Source: [Clostridium] scindens ATCC 35704 (lineage in GTDB: Bacteria; Bacillota; Clostridia; Lachnospirales; Lachnospiraceae). From it: a DNA stretch of 64,000 nt. The DNA lies in contig NZ_CP036170.1 of assembly GCF_004295125.1 (NCBI RefSeq), positions 1,979,501 to 2,043,500 on the forward strand. Direction: 5' to 3'. The notes below the pieces were generated by a model that worked only from the letters and a program-made list of their open reading frames with translations, did no database searches and had not been told where the DNA came from. This document shows positions 12,753 to 21,248 of the stretch, piece after piece (the stretch's first letter is position 1; each line of letters opens with the position of its first letter). The translations under genes and the position numbers were made by a program.

Positions 12753-14057
12753 ATGAAAAAGATGGGTAAAAGAATTATGGCAGTTTGTATAGTGATTGTT
12801 ATGATGCTCAGTTTAGTTGCATGTGGAGGCTCTAAGAGCGAGAAGGGTTCTGCAAAAGATGAAAATACGCTTACTGTATGGGCATGGGATTCGCAGTTCA
12901 ATCTTTATGCTATGGAAGAAGCAGCAAAAATTTATCAGCAGAAAAATCCAGATTTCAAGCTCGAAACAACAGAGATTACATGGGATGATTTACAAACTAA
13001 GTTGGGAACAATTATTGGTTCTGGAGATTTTTCGCAGCTCCCAGATATTTGTTTAATGCAGGATTATGCATATCAGAAATATGTAACCATTTATGATGGA
13101 TTGTTCCAGGATATAACGGATTGTGGGATTGACTTTTCGCAATTTGCAGAAGGTAAATTAACAGCTTCTGTTGTTGATGGAAAAAATTACGGTGTACCAT
13201 TTGATAATGGAGCAGATGTTGCAATTTATAGAACAGATATTCTTGAAGAGGCAGGATATACAATTGAAGATTTGACCGATATTGATTGGGATAGATTTAT
13301 TGAAATTGGTGAAGATGTTTATGAAAAAACAGGATATTCTCTTCTTTCTGTTCAGACAGGTGGATCAGATCTTATTTATCAGATGATGCAATCAGCAGGT
13401 AAGAGTACATGGAATGAAGATGGAACACCAAATATTGCAAATAATGCAGATTTAAAACAGTGTTTGGAAATTTATAAGGAAATGGCTGACAAACATGTAA
13501 TGGATGTTAGAAATAGCTGGGATGAATATGTGGCTACATTTACAAGCGGAAAAACAGCAGGTGTAATTAATGGTTGTTGGATTATGGTACAGCTTCAGAG
13601 TGCGGAGGATCTTTCAGGAAAATGGGCTATTACTAATATCCCGTCATTACCAGGTGTAGAAGGTGCTACAAACTACACAAATCAGGGTGGATCCACTTGG
13701 GCAATTACATCAAACTGTCAGAACGTAGAACTTGCAACAGATTTTCTTGGAAGTACTTTTGCTGGAAGCACAGAATTATATGATACTATTCTTCCAGGCG
13801 CAGGTGCAATTTCAACATGGCTACCAGCAAGTGAAAGTGAAGTATATGCTGAGCCACAGGAATACTATGGAGGCCAAGCGGTTTACAAGTTGATTGCGGA
13901 ATTTGCTTCAAAGGTGCCAACTGTAGATTTGGGTGTATACTATACAGAAGCTAATACTGCTTTAGCTACAGTAGTTGGGAATATTCTTGGAGGAGCAGAT
14001 ATTGATTCTGAATTAAAAACAGCACAGGATGATGTAGAATTTAATATGAGACAGTAA
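12753..14057 (+). CDS. sugar ABC transporter substrate-binding lipoprotein
   Basis: 434 residues. An N-terminal lipoprotein signal (MKKMGKRIMAVCIVIVMMLS, lipobox LVAC then GGS) anchors it to the outer face of the membrane. The rest is a family-1 extracellular solute-binding protein (LTVWAWDSQFNLYAMEEAAK; DDLQTKLGTIIGSGD; GVINGCWIMVQLQSAEDLSGKW). Ribosome site AAAGGAGGG lies 9 bases before the ATG. It is followed by two permease genes. Placed beside lacZ and the GH42 gene, it most likely captures beta-galactosides or galacto-oligosaccharides; the ligand is inferred. Confidence 0.93.
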   Translation: MKKMGKRIMAVCIVIVMMLSLVACGGSKSEKGSAKDENTLTVWAWDSQFNLYAMEEAAKIYQQKNPDFKLETTEITWDDLQTKLGTIIGSGDFSQLPDICLMQDYAYQKYVTIYDGLFQDITDCGIDFSQFAEGKLTASVVDGKNYGVPFDNGADVAIYRTDILEEAGYTIEDLTDIDWDRFIEIGEDVYEKTGYSLLSVQTGGSDLIYQMMQSAGKSTWNEDGTPNIANNADLKQCLEIYKEMADKHVMDVRNSWDEYVATFTSGKTAGVINGCWIMVQLQSAEDLSGKWAITNIPSLPGVEGATNYTNQGGSTWAITSNCQNVELATDFLGSTFAGSTELYDTILPGAGAISTWLPASESEVYAEPQEYYGGQAVYKLIAEFASKVPTVDLGVYYTEANTALATVVGNILGGADIDSELKTAQDDVEFNMRQ

Positions 14058-14070
14058 CATGGATTATATA

Positions 14071-14107
14071 GGGGAACAATTGAAAATTGTTCATAAGTTC
14101 CCCTTTT
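14071..14107 (+). terminator. stem-loop with T run between binding-protein and permease genes
   Basis: GGGGAAC pairs with GTTCCCC followed by TTTT; an inner alternative pairing GAACAATT/AATTGTTC also exists. A leaky terminator here would give much more binding protein than permease, a common arrangement in such operons. Confidence 0.65.
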
Positions 14108-14135
14108 CTAAATTTAAGAAAGATTTGGTGCAAAT

Positions 14136-15023
14136 ATGAGTAGTAAAAAATATCGCAAAAAACAAAGATTAAATCTTACTGGATGGGGATTCCTGATGCC
14201 GGCGATGATTTTAATTACCTGTTTTAGTTTATATCCAATGATTAGTGCTTTTATTACATCGCTGCAAACAGGAACTGGGACACAGCTTACTTTTTCTGGA
14301 TTAAGTAATTATATAAGAGCTTTTCAGGACGATGTGTTTGTACAGTCTATAAAAAACTGTCTGTTTTATTTGATTATACAGGTTCCAGTAATGCTTGTTT
14401 TAGCATTAGTTTTTGCAAGTGCGCTTAATAATCCGCATTTAAGATTTAAGGGATTTTTTAGGACATGCATCTTCCTCCCATGTGCAACATCGTTAGTTGC
14501 ATATGCAATTGTTTTTCGATCTTTGTTTGCAAACGATGGATTTATCAATACAATGTTGATAAAAATGGGAATTTTAGACGAAGCTTTTAATTTTTTAGCC
14601 AATCCCACTAGTGCTAAGATAGTAATTATTATTGCGCTTGTTTGGAGATGGACTGGCTATAATATGATTTTCTATTTAGCAGCACTCCAAAATATCGATT
14701 CCTCAGTTTATGAAGCGGCTAAAGTTGATGGGGCATCTCCTGTTCAGACATTCTTAAAAATCACCTTGCCATTGTTAAAACCAACAATATTGATGACTGC
14801 AATTATGTCAACGAATGGTACACTGCAGTTGTTCGATGAGTCTATGAACTTAACAAATGGTGGTCCGGGAAATGCTTCTATTACAATGTCACATTACATA
14901 TATAATACAGCATTTAAAGGTGTTCCTAATTTTGGATATACTTCTGCAATGTCATTTATCATTTTACTGATGGTAGCAGTACTTGCATTTATCCAATTGA
15001 AAGTAGGTGAAGACAATGAGTAG
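14136..15023 (+). CDS. sugar ABC transporter permease 1 (LacF/UgpA type)
   Basis: 295 residues with six predicted membrane helices. The EAA loop with conserved Gly is present (YEAAKVDGASPVQTFLKITLPLL, about 190-215). Start chosen at ATG 14136; the ribosome site is weak (GATTTGGTG). It overlaps the next permease gene by a few bases. It forms the transmembrane channel with the following gene. No ATPase gene is nearby, so a shared MsiK/UgpC-type ATPase from elsewhere must drive the system. Confidence 0.93.
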   Translation: MSSKKYRKKQRLNLTGWGFLMPAMILITCFSLYPMISAFITSLQTGTGTQLTFSGLSNYIRAFQDDVFVQSIKNCLFYLIIQVPVMLVLALVFASALNNPHLRFKGFFRTCIFLPCATSLVAYAIVFRSLFANDGFINTMLIKMGILDEAFNFLANPTSAKIVIIIALVWRWTGYNMIFYLAALQNIDSSVYEAAKVDGASPVQTFLKITLPLLKPTILMTAIMSTNGTLQLFDESMNLTNGGPGNASITMSHYIYNTAFKGVPNFGYTSAMSFIILLMVAVLAFIQLKVGEDNE

Positions 15024-15825
15024 AAAAGTAAAGAAATTTGGAATGTATTTTATGTTAATAGTAGTTTCAATTATTTCTATTTTCCCTATTTTTTGGATGG
15101 TAATAGCTTCAACCAATAGAAGTGTAGATGTTATTGGAGGTAAACTCACGGTAGGAACATATTTATTGGAAAATTATAAGACATTGGTTTCACAGCAACC
15201 GATATGGGGAAATTTTTGGAATTCATGTAGATACACAGTTGCAGTCACTGTGTTTGCTTTGATTATAAGTTCTTTGGCGGGCTACGGATTTGAAATATAC
15301 AAAGATAAAAAGAAAGAAAAGATATATGCATTGGTACTTATAACAATGATGATTCCTTTTGTCGCTCTAATGGTTCCTTTGTTTAAAATGTATTCTAAAC
15401 TTGGTTTGTTAAATACTGTACTAGGATTTATGTTACCATCACTTGCAACACCTCTGTTAATCATGATGTTTAGGACTAATGCAAAGGCATTTCCACCATC
15501 AATTATTGAGGCATCGAGAATAGATGGACTTTCAGAATTTGGCATATTTTTTAGAATGTACATACCTAGTATGAAATCTGTATTCGCAGCAGCTGGCGTT
15601 GTAACATTTATGAATTCATGGAATAACTTTTTATGGGCAAAAGTTATCATGTCAGATAGTTCGACTCAGACAATGCCTATGTTGATTTCAAATCTTACAT
15701 CAGGGTATAAGACAGATTATGGTATGCTGATGCTTGCAGTATTAATTACTACGATTCCTACCGCAATTGTATTCTTTACTCTTCAGAAGAATTTTGTTGA
15801 GGGAATTACTGGATCAGTGAAGTAG
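15016..15825 (+). CDS. sugar ABC transporter permease 2 (LacG/UgpE type)
   Basis: About 269 residues from ATG 15016, which is preceded by AGGTG at good spacing; GTG 15007 would add three residues. Six membrane helices; the EAA motif is IEASRIDGLSEFGIFFRMYIPSM (about 158-182). It overlaps the end of permease 1. It is the last gene of the importer operon and is followed by two strong terminators. Confidence 0.93.
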   Translation: MSRKVKKFGMYFMLIVVSIISIFPIFWMVIASTNRSVDVIGGKLTVGTYLLENYKTLVSQQPIWGNFWNSCRYTVAVTVFALIISSLAGYGFEIYKDKKKEKIYALVLITMMIPFVALMVPLFKMYSKLGLLNTVLGFMLPSLATPLLIMMFRTNAKAFPPSIIEASRIDGLSEFGIFFRMYIPSMKSVFAAAGVVTFMNSWNNFLWAKVIMSDSSTQTMPMLISNLTSGYKTDYGMLMLAVLITTIPTAIVFFTLQKNFVEGITGSVK

Positions 15826-15927
15826 AAGTGTATTAGAATGTGAGATTAAGTTAAAATAATCAACTAATTAGGGGGGTATAGTTATGCTATGGTTCCCCAT
15901 CAAGAAGACAATGAAGTAAAAAAATTC

Positions 15928-15998
15928 GGCTGATAGCCATAAGGCTATCAGCCGCAGACTGTAGACAAAGTCCCCAGCTTGATGCCGGGGCTTTTCTT
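15928..15998 (+). terminator. tandem terminators after the importer operon
   Basis: First hairpin: GGCTGATAGCC/GGCTATCAGCC with loop ATAA (15928-15953). Second hairpin: AAGTCCCC...GGGGCTT followed by TTCTTC (about 15967-15998). The stretch to 16109 holds nothing else recognisable. Confidence 0.8.
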
Positions 15999-16109
15999 CT
16001 GCAGTTATCAACCTTGTATCTATCTTTCCTCTTTTTATCAAGAAAATCGTAAACGTACCATAGTGGGTATCTTTACAACAAAACGGCCGCTTTCGCGACC
16101 GTCGATTTA

Positions 16110-16318
16110 CTAGTTATCTTTTCTGATCTGTTTGGGAAGATCTTGAGACCACGGAAGAAGTTTATCCAGAAAAGATCTGTCGGTATCACTCCCATGTGCT
16201 CTGGTATCTCTGAAAGCAGATACTCAAAATAATCGTATGGCTTCAGATTGTTTGCTTTTGCCGTATCTGCTGAGTATTCTGTGACCTCGGAGCCACTTAA
16301 TCCGTTATAGAGAGCCAT
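16110..16318 (-). pseudogene. IS66-type transposase (TnpC), C-terminal remnant with frameshift
   Basis: On the minus strand EYSADTAKANNLKPYDYFEYLLSEIPEHM is typical of the IS66 transposase C-terminus. After EHM the conserved continuation DTDRSFLDKLLPWSQDLPKQ is found one base over and ends with TAG at 16110-16112. The rest of the gene is gone. Confidence 0.8.
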
Positions 16319-16438
16319 CCATTCCGAATGTCAGAGCCGCCTGTATCAAAAAGGCATTCCGCTGTTGAGAGCCACCTCTTGAAGCAATACAATATTTTTA
16401 CGGATGAATCCGTAATACTTTGAGAGGAGGACAATCGA

Positions 16439-16449
16439 ATGTCCAAAGA
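16439..16449 (+). pseudogene. istA: first codons of an istA gene split by an IS21 insertion
   Basis: GAGAGGAGGACAATCG precedes ATG 16439, then TCCAAAGA. Joined to the sequence after the inserted element (from 19380) this gives MSKEKQILQMLQNG, a perfect IstA start. A hairpin (TTACGGAT, GA, ATCCGTAA) lies just upstream at about 16399-16416, and repeats of AGAGCCRCCT near 16325-16375 may belong to the left end of this element. The body of the gene is annotated at 19380. Confidence 0.75.
16441..16449. repeat. target-site duplication, left copy
   Basis: GTCCAAAGA immediately before the TGT end of the IS21 element; an identical copy is at 19371-19379. Confidence 0.8.
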
Positions 16450-16685
16450 TGTTTATTGTAAAATAGAATTACCGAAAGTTGCAAACGGGAATTGGAGAAT
16501 GTTGCATCTCCAAATTGGAGAAAGTTGCAAGGCATTCGCTAGAAGCGCTCAGGAACGGTGTAGCGCTTGAGTGGCAGCCACCAAGTATGAGCATTCCCAT
16601 GAAAAGATCCATTGCAGGTATATCCAAAAACCATTAACCTTATCTTTATTGTAGTCCAAACAATAAAGACAAGGAGGAAAGGAGA

Positions 16686-18230
16686 ATGTCAACTACAATG
16701 GATCAGATACATCATATCAGAGATATGTTCTACCGGCAAGATAAGAACATTTCTGAAATCGCATCTGAGACCGGCCTTAACTGGAAAACGGTCAAAAAAT
16801 ATGTGGATATGGAGGACTTTAACAATCCATCTCCCAAACCTGCATCATCAGAGGTTCACGAATCCAAGCTTGACCCATTCAAACCTTTGATTGATGAATG
16901 GCTGCAGGCAGACAAGCTTGCACCAAGAAAGCAACGGCATACAGCCAAAAGAGTATTTAAACGCCTCAAGGATGAAGCAGATGGTTTCGGCTGCAGTTAT
17001 CGGCTTGTTGCCTTATACGTCAAACAGAAGAAAGAGGAACTACGGCTAAAAAGAACCGATGGCTATATCCCTCTTAATCATCATCCCGGCGAAGCCCAGT
17101 CAGACTTTGGAACAGCCGATTTTTATGAAAATGACAGGCTTCATCACGAGGCTAAGTACCTTGTGCTCAGTTTTCCCTACAGTAACGGAGGTTTCCTCCA
17201 GCTTAATTATGGCGAAAACATGGAATGTCTTCTGGAAGGACTGGTTGCCATATTTGAGCACATCGGTGGTGTTCCCACGGAAATCTGGTTTGACAATACC
17301 AGAACCATTGTTACCGAAATCATCAAAGGTGGCGGGCGTAATGTAACAGAGCGGTTTCAACGCTTTTGTGAACACTACCGCATTAAGCCGGTTTTTATGA
17401 ATCCTGAATCCGGATGGGAAAAAGGAAACGTGGAAAACAAGGTTGGCTACCTGCGCCGCAACGAACTTGTACCGGTACCCCGCTTTGATGATCTTGTGAA
17501 AGAAAACAAGCATCTTCTGGATCGTTGTGAAATCGATATGCAGCGTGAGCACTATGATGACGATGATGACCGCTTTATCAGTAAACTGTTTGAAGAAGAT
17601 AAGGCTCGTTTACTGCCGCTTCCTTCCGTTCCGTTTGATACGGCACTTTACACAACGGCAACAACGGATAAATATGGAAAGTTTACTCTTGACGCAGGAA
17701 AGCACCGTTATTCTGCTTCACCGGCTTTCTGTGAGTCCATTGTAAATCTCAAGATTACATCCTCTGATGTGATTGTCATGGACAAAGATATGCACGAAGT
17801 GGTGCGTCATAAGCGCCTTTACGGCAATGAACATGAAAGAATGGACTGGCTGCCATACCTTACATATATCGCCAGGAAACCCCGTTCTCTTCGAAACAGC
17901 GGCATATATGACATGATGCCACAAACCATGCAGATATACATGGATAACTGCGAAAGCAAGGAACGCGGACGTGTCCTGAAGGTGCTTGCAGAACTTACGG
18001 AAAGAACCGGGTTTGCTAGTGCTGTCAGAACAGTTGACGAAGCAGTCCGGCTGAATGCCACAGATCCGGACAGTCTGCAGAGCCTTTACAGGCGAACCTA
18101 TGCAGATGTACCGCTTCTGCCTCCGCTTGAAAACAAAGTTTTACTGCCACAGCAGAAGGTCATTCCGTTCAGAAATGATCTGAAAATGCTGGATGCCGCC
18201 CTTAAGAAGGGAGGTGTCTCAAATGGCTGA
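16686..18230 (+). CDS. istA: IS21-family transposase IstA
   Basis: 514 residues, full length. N-terminal helix-turn-helix (IRDMFYRQDKNISEIASETGLNWKTVKKYV), then the DDE integrase core: first Asp in GEAQSDFGTADF, second Asp in IWFDNTRT, Glu in GWEKGNVENKVGYLRR. The C-terminal domain includes LDAGKHRYSASPAF. AAGGAGGAAAGGAG lies before the ATG. It ends 8 bases inside istB. All catalytic residues are present, so the element may be active. Confidence 0.95.
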   Translation: MSTTMDQIHHIRDMFYRQDKNISEIASETGLNWKTVKKYVDMEDFNNPSPKPASSEVHESKLDPFKPLIDEWLQADKLAPRKQRHTAKRVFKRLKDEADGFGCSYRLVALYVKQKKEELRLKRTDGYIPLNHHPGEAQSDFGTADFYENDRLHHEAKYLVLSFPYSNGGFLQLNYGENMECLLEGLVAIFEHIGGVPTEIWFDNTRTIVTEIIKGGGRNVTERFQRFCEHYRIKPVFMNPESGWEKGNVENKVGYLRRNELVPVPRFDDLVKENKHLLDRCEIDMQREHYDDDDDRFISKLFEEDKARLLPLPSVPFDTALYTTATTDKYGKFTLDAGKHRYSASPAFCESIVNLKITSSDVIVMDKDMHEVVRHKRLYGNEHERMDWLPYLTYIARKPRSLRNSGIYDMMPQTMQIYMDNCESKERGRVLKVLAELTERTGFASAVRTVDEAVRLNATDPDSLQSLYRRTYADVPLLPPLENKVLLPQQKVIPFRNDLKMLDAALKKGGVSNG

Positions 18231-18996
18231 TATAGAAAAATCCATTGCAGCATGCTGCAAACAGCTCAAGCTGTCCACGAACTTTGCAGGACAGGCTTTC
18301 GAGCAGAAAGGAGACACACCGCAGGAATACCTTTTAAACCTCCTGACAAACGAAATTGAATACCGTACAGCAAAAAGGAAGAGCAAGTTCCTCAATACCG
18401 CCGGCTTCCCACGTAGATACCGCGTGGAGGAATTCAGGGCAGATGAGATAGATTTCCCGGAAGACGTCAGCTTCCAAAGCCTGTTAGACCTGGAGTTTTA
18501 TCATACAGGAAAAAATGTCATCATGTATGGAGGAACAGGAACCGGTAAAACAATGCTTTCCATTCTGATTGGAATGTCTGCATGTAATCAGGAAATTCCG
18601 GTAAGATTCTACCGCACTGCCGGACTTATCAATCTCTTTTCCGAGAGTCAGAGCAGCGGAAAGCTTACTGCACTGAAAAAGAAGCTTAACAGTGCCCGGA
18701 TACTGATTCTGGATGAATTCGGATATGTTCCGTATGACCGCACCGGTTCACAGCTTCTGTTTGATTATCTTTCTGAGATACACGAGCAGAAATCGGTGAT
18801 TTTAAACACGAATCTTGAATTCTCACAGTGGGTGAACGTTCTTTATGACCAACGGATGACAACAGCACTGATTGGCAGGCTCACCCACCATGTGGAACTG
18901 ATTCTGTTCCCGGGGATCAATAATCGGTTACGTGAATCAAGCATCAATGCAACTCTTTCAAGAATCAGCAGTCAGGAGGCAGGTAACAATGGCTAA
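18223..18996 (+). CDS. istB: IS21 helper ATPase IstB
   Basis: 257 residues from ATG 18223, selected because GGGAGGTG lies at ideal spacing; an upstream in-frame ATG (18193) lies inside istA. Walker A GGTGTGKT, Walker B LILDEFGYV, sensor region VILNTNLEFSQW. IstB is the AAA+ ATPase that assists IstA in target choice. It overlaps istA and the next small gene, as in a coupled operon. Confidence 0.95.
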   Translation: MADIEKSIAACCKQLKLSTNFAGQAFEQKGDTPQEYLLNLLTNEIEYRTAKRKSKFLNTAGFPRRYRVEEFRADEIDFPEDVSFQSLLDLEFYHTGKNVIMYGGTGTGKTMLSILIGMSACNQEIPVRFYRTAGLINLFSESQSSGKLTALKKKLNSARILILDEFGYVPYDRTGSQLLFDYLSEIHEQKSVILNTNLEFSQWVNVLYDQRMTTALIGRLTHHVELILFPGINNRLRESSINATLSRISSQEAGNNG

Positions 18997-19231
18997 AAAT
19001 AAAAAAGTTATCAAAGAACAGAAAAAATATCAAAACCTTCAGGAACGCTATGAGGAGATGAATGATTATCTTCTTGATCTCATAGAAGATCACCGATGCG
19101 CAGAAGAAGATCTGAGATATCTAAATGATTTTATCCATTATAAAGAGCTGGATGAGGAGTTCCGCTATTTCAGGGAACATGCACATGAAGATGAAAACTC
19201 GGAACTTCCGTTTCCATATCTCACGCTATAA
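18989..19231 (+). CDS. small third protein of the IS21 element, unknown role
   Basis: 80 residues from ATG 18989, which overlaps the istB stop (ATGGCTAA) and follows CAGGAGGCAGG. The sequence is charged and helical (MAKNKKVIKEQKKYQN; YEEMNDYLLDLIEDHRCAEE), probably a coiled coil. Standard IS21 has only istA and istB; a third gene has been seen in some relatives, but no function is known to me. The tight coupling suggests it is part of the element. Confidence 0.75.
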   Translation: MAKNKKVIKEQKKYQNLQERYEEMNDYLLDLIEDHRCAEEDLRYLNDFIHYKELDEEFRYFREHAHEDENSELPFPYLTL

Positions 19232-19370
19232 CAACTAAATATGGTCTGCAATGGCTATGTAGCTGGCAGAATAGCTGCCAGCCGAGGCCTTGCAACTTTC
19301 TCCAATTTGGAGATGCAACATTCTCCAAAAATATTTTGCATTTTTCTCCAAAAAGTGCTTGCAAAAAACA

Positions 19371-19379
19371 GTCCAAAGA
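19371..19379. repeat. target-site duplication, right copy
   Basis: GTCCAAAGA directly after the ACA end of the element, identical to 16441-16449. IS21 elements usually make 4-8 bp duplications, so 9 (or 8, if one base is shared by chance) is at the upper limit. Confidence 0.8.
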
Positions 19380-19760
19380 GAAACAAATTTTACAGATGCT
19401 TCAGAATGGATATAGCCAGCGGCGTATTGCCAGTACTCTGCGCGTATCCAGAAATACGGTCGCCAGAGTTGTGAAAGCGGCTTCGGACCACGGGCTATCA
19501 AAAGATGCCCTGGAGTCCATGGAGGAAACAGAGCTCCATCATACGCTCTTCCCTGAAGAAGCAATGCTTCCTACATTAGTTACGCCCGATTTCCCTTATA
19601 TCCATAAGGAATTATTAAAAAACGGCGTAACGTTAAAGCTGTTATGGCAGGAGTATGTAGACAACTGCCGGGATGCCGGCAAACCGCCATATGGCTATTC
19701 CCAATACTGTAAGCTATATCAGGATTATGTCGTGCGGAATAAGCTTACCATGCATATCCA
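19380..19760 (+). pseudogene. istA: istA of a third IS21 element, body of the N-terminal part
   Basis: Reads KQILQMLQNGYSQRRIASTL, RVSRNTVARVVKAASDHGLS, then FPYIHKELLKNGVTLKLLWQ and YSQYCKLYQDYVVRNKLTMHI. This is the helix-turn-helix and linker of an IstA protein. Its start codon was separated by insertion of the 2.9-kb element at 16450-19370. After TMHI (about 19758) the sequence switches to the reverse complement of another istA; the catalytic core and istB are lost. Confidence 0.8.
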
Positions 19761-20182
19761 ACCTCAACCTGTTCACCAAGTTTACGATTGATATGCATGG
19801 TAGCACGTCTTTTCTGCTCATCCTGTTGGATGTGATAGCAGAATTGAGAATACATGAGCGGCTCATCGCCGTTAGCGCGGCAGTCCTCCATGTATTCCGT
19901 CCATAGGAGTTTTTTACTGACTCCGTTACGGAGCAGTTCCTTACGGATGTAAGCATAATCAGGCATACGCTTATTAGGTGACACGCTGCTTTCTTTAGAA
20001 AACATGATTTTTTGCAACTCTGTGTCAGTCATTGATTCATCAAGTGGCCATGTGAGATTTAATTCTCTGGCGCGCTTTTGAACCTTTACGACAGTTTTCT
20101 GAGCAACACCACAGCTTGCCATGATTTTGTGTTGTGAGAATCCCAGACCTGTAAGCCGGATGATTTCTTTGTACTTGGTCAT
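19745..20182 (-). pseudogene. istA: istA of a fourth IS21 element, N-terminal part
   Basis: On the minus strand, MTKYKEIIRLTGLGFSQHKI starts at 20182 with AAGGGAGG upstream, followed by AYIRKELLRNGVSKKLLWTE, YSQFCYHIQQDEQKRRATMH and INRKLGEQVEV. It then runs into the tail of the third istA, so the catalytic core is missing. The two truncated genes face each other and meet at the same conserved TMHI codons. Confidence 0.8.
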
Positions 20183-20646
20183 AATTGTGTGACCTCCCTT
20201 GTAATGAATTTACACTATAAAGTGCATAGATTCATTATAAGGGTTGTAGAGAAAACGATTTCTTTGGAGGTATTTTTGGAAACACAAAAAGAAAGTGAAG
20301 GCAAGATACTTCGATGGACATTGACAACATCTTGTTGGGATACTATCTGTAACGGAGACAGAAGAAAAACGTAACTTCGCTACAATCCCTTCGGGAAAAC
20401 AATTTGCAGGAAAGGAGAAAACGCAGATGAGGAACAAGACATAATGGTCGTTCTGGGAAAGGATGATATCGAGTTGATTGAAGGCTCAAAAGGTTGGATG
20501 GAGCGATTGCAAAAATTAAAATGCAATGCAGAAAGCGTTGGAAGATTAGAAACAGAAATTGTTACAGCCAGAGACAAAAAGGGTTGCAGTACAGGAGATT
20601 AAGAAAGAAGTGAAGCCGTCCATTCTCAAAAGGCTAGCAGAAAAAT

Positions 20647-20850
20647 GTGCTTCAGAAAATGGAGAAGTTAGTAGACCGAAAGGCAGTCAAAGCAATTCGA
20701 GACACTTTGGAAGGGACGGACAAAGGAACAATCCGAGGAACGATGCAGAATTACATGACCGTTCTTCGGGAGGACCCGCTTCTTGCCGGGAGGGAGAGCA
20801 GATGGGAATCCCCTTTTGATAGCCTGACAGAGAGAAATGCCGGTATTTGA
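20647..20850 (+). pseudogene. VapE-like (virulence-associated E) N-terminal remnant
   Basis: The frame contains KAIRDTLEGTDKGTIRGTMQ, NYMTVLREDPLLAG and a frayed RWESPFDSLTER. KGTIRGT...NYMTVLREDPLL resembles the N-terminus of VapE-family proteins of phages and phage-inducible islands. The large ATPase/primase-like remainder is missing. The assignment rests on this motif only. Confidence 0.45.
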
Positions 20851-20965
20851 GGTCATAAAGTTGTATTTTGTGCTTTACGTGGGAAGAAAGAAACTCGTGA
20901 AACGAAAACAGTTTGAGCAGTTTATAGAGAAGAAGACAGAAATATAAGAGTTGAAAGCGGTTGAA

Positions 20966-21013
20966 AAAAGAGCCCGATTATGATATGATTTATAAGTTAT
21001 ATTAGGCTCTTTT
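20966..21013. terminator. hairpin with 9-bp perfect stem, possibly bidirectional terminator
   Basis: AAAAGAGCC (20966-20974) pairs with GGCTCTTTT (21005-21013) around an AT-rich loop that itself contains promoter-like TATGAT. A T run follows on the plus strand. Confidence 0.5.
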
Positions 21014-21038
21014 CTTAATATAAGAAGGGGTTAGTAAT

Positions 21039-21149
21039 ATGGGTAAAGACTTAAAAGGTAAGAAATTACCTGCGGGAATCTATCAAAGAAAGGATGGGTC
21101 GTATTTCGCAAGGTTTACAGATAAGTCTGGAAAGAGAAGGGTTGTCTGA
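21039..21149 (+). pseudogene. tyrosine integrase, N-terminal stub
   Basis: ATG 21039, with AAGGGG upstream, reads MGKDLKGKKLPAGIYQRKDG, then SYFARFTDKSGKRRVV and stops at 21149. This is the arm-DNA-binding N-terminus of a Tn916/ICE-type integrase (normally about 400 residues). The catalytic domain is lost. Its position 100 bp before ychF marks the old edge of the island at 1-21 kb. Confidence 0.7.
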
Positions 21150-21248
21150 TAAATTGACATGGAATTGGAGTAAAATTGGAGTAAAGAAAATACCCAATAT
21201 GCCACAAACCTTTTAAAATAAAGGTTTTTAAGGAGGATATATAAGAAT

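Larger units (their letters stand above)
16450..19370 (+). mobile_element. intact IS21-family insertion sequence, 2921 bp
   Basis: It begins TGTTTATTG and ends, on the other strand, TGTTTTTTG, i.e. 5'-TGT...ACA-3'. Inside each end a long perfect inverted repeat of about 40 bp is present (left 16493-16533, right about 19281-19322, containing TTGGAGAATGTTGCAT), and TTGGAGAA...TTGCA units recur, the multiple transposase-binding repeats known for IS21. Genes istA, istB and a small third gene are all intact. It is flanked by 9-bp direct repeats. It is more GC-rich than the AT-rich lac locus. Confidence 0.88.
20183..21038. other. degraded island sequence between istA and the integrase stub
   Basis: No intact gene. 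Fragments can be read: an acidic piece VLGKDDIELIEGSKGWMERL near 20440-20500, a VapE-like remnant (separate entry), and a hairpin at 20966-21013. The stretch is probably what is left of an integrative element or phage whose integrase stub follows. Confidence 0.5.

Noticed and set aside
16493-16533. Repeated TTGGAGAA...TTGCA units looked like a small CRISPR or iteron array
   Set aside because: They recur inverted at the other end of the IS21 element and are its multiple terminal repeats.
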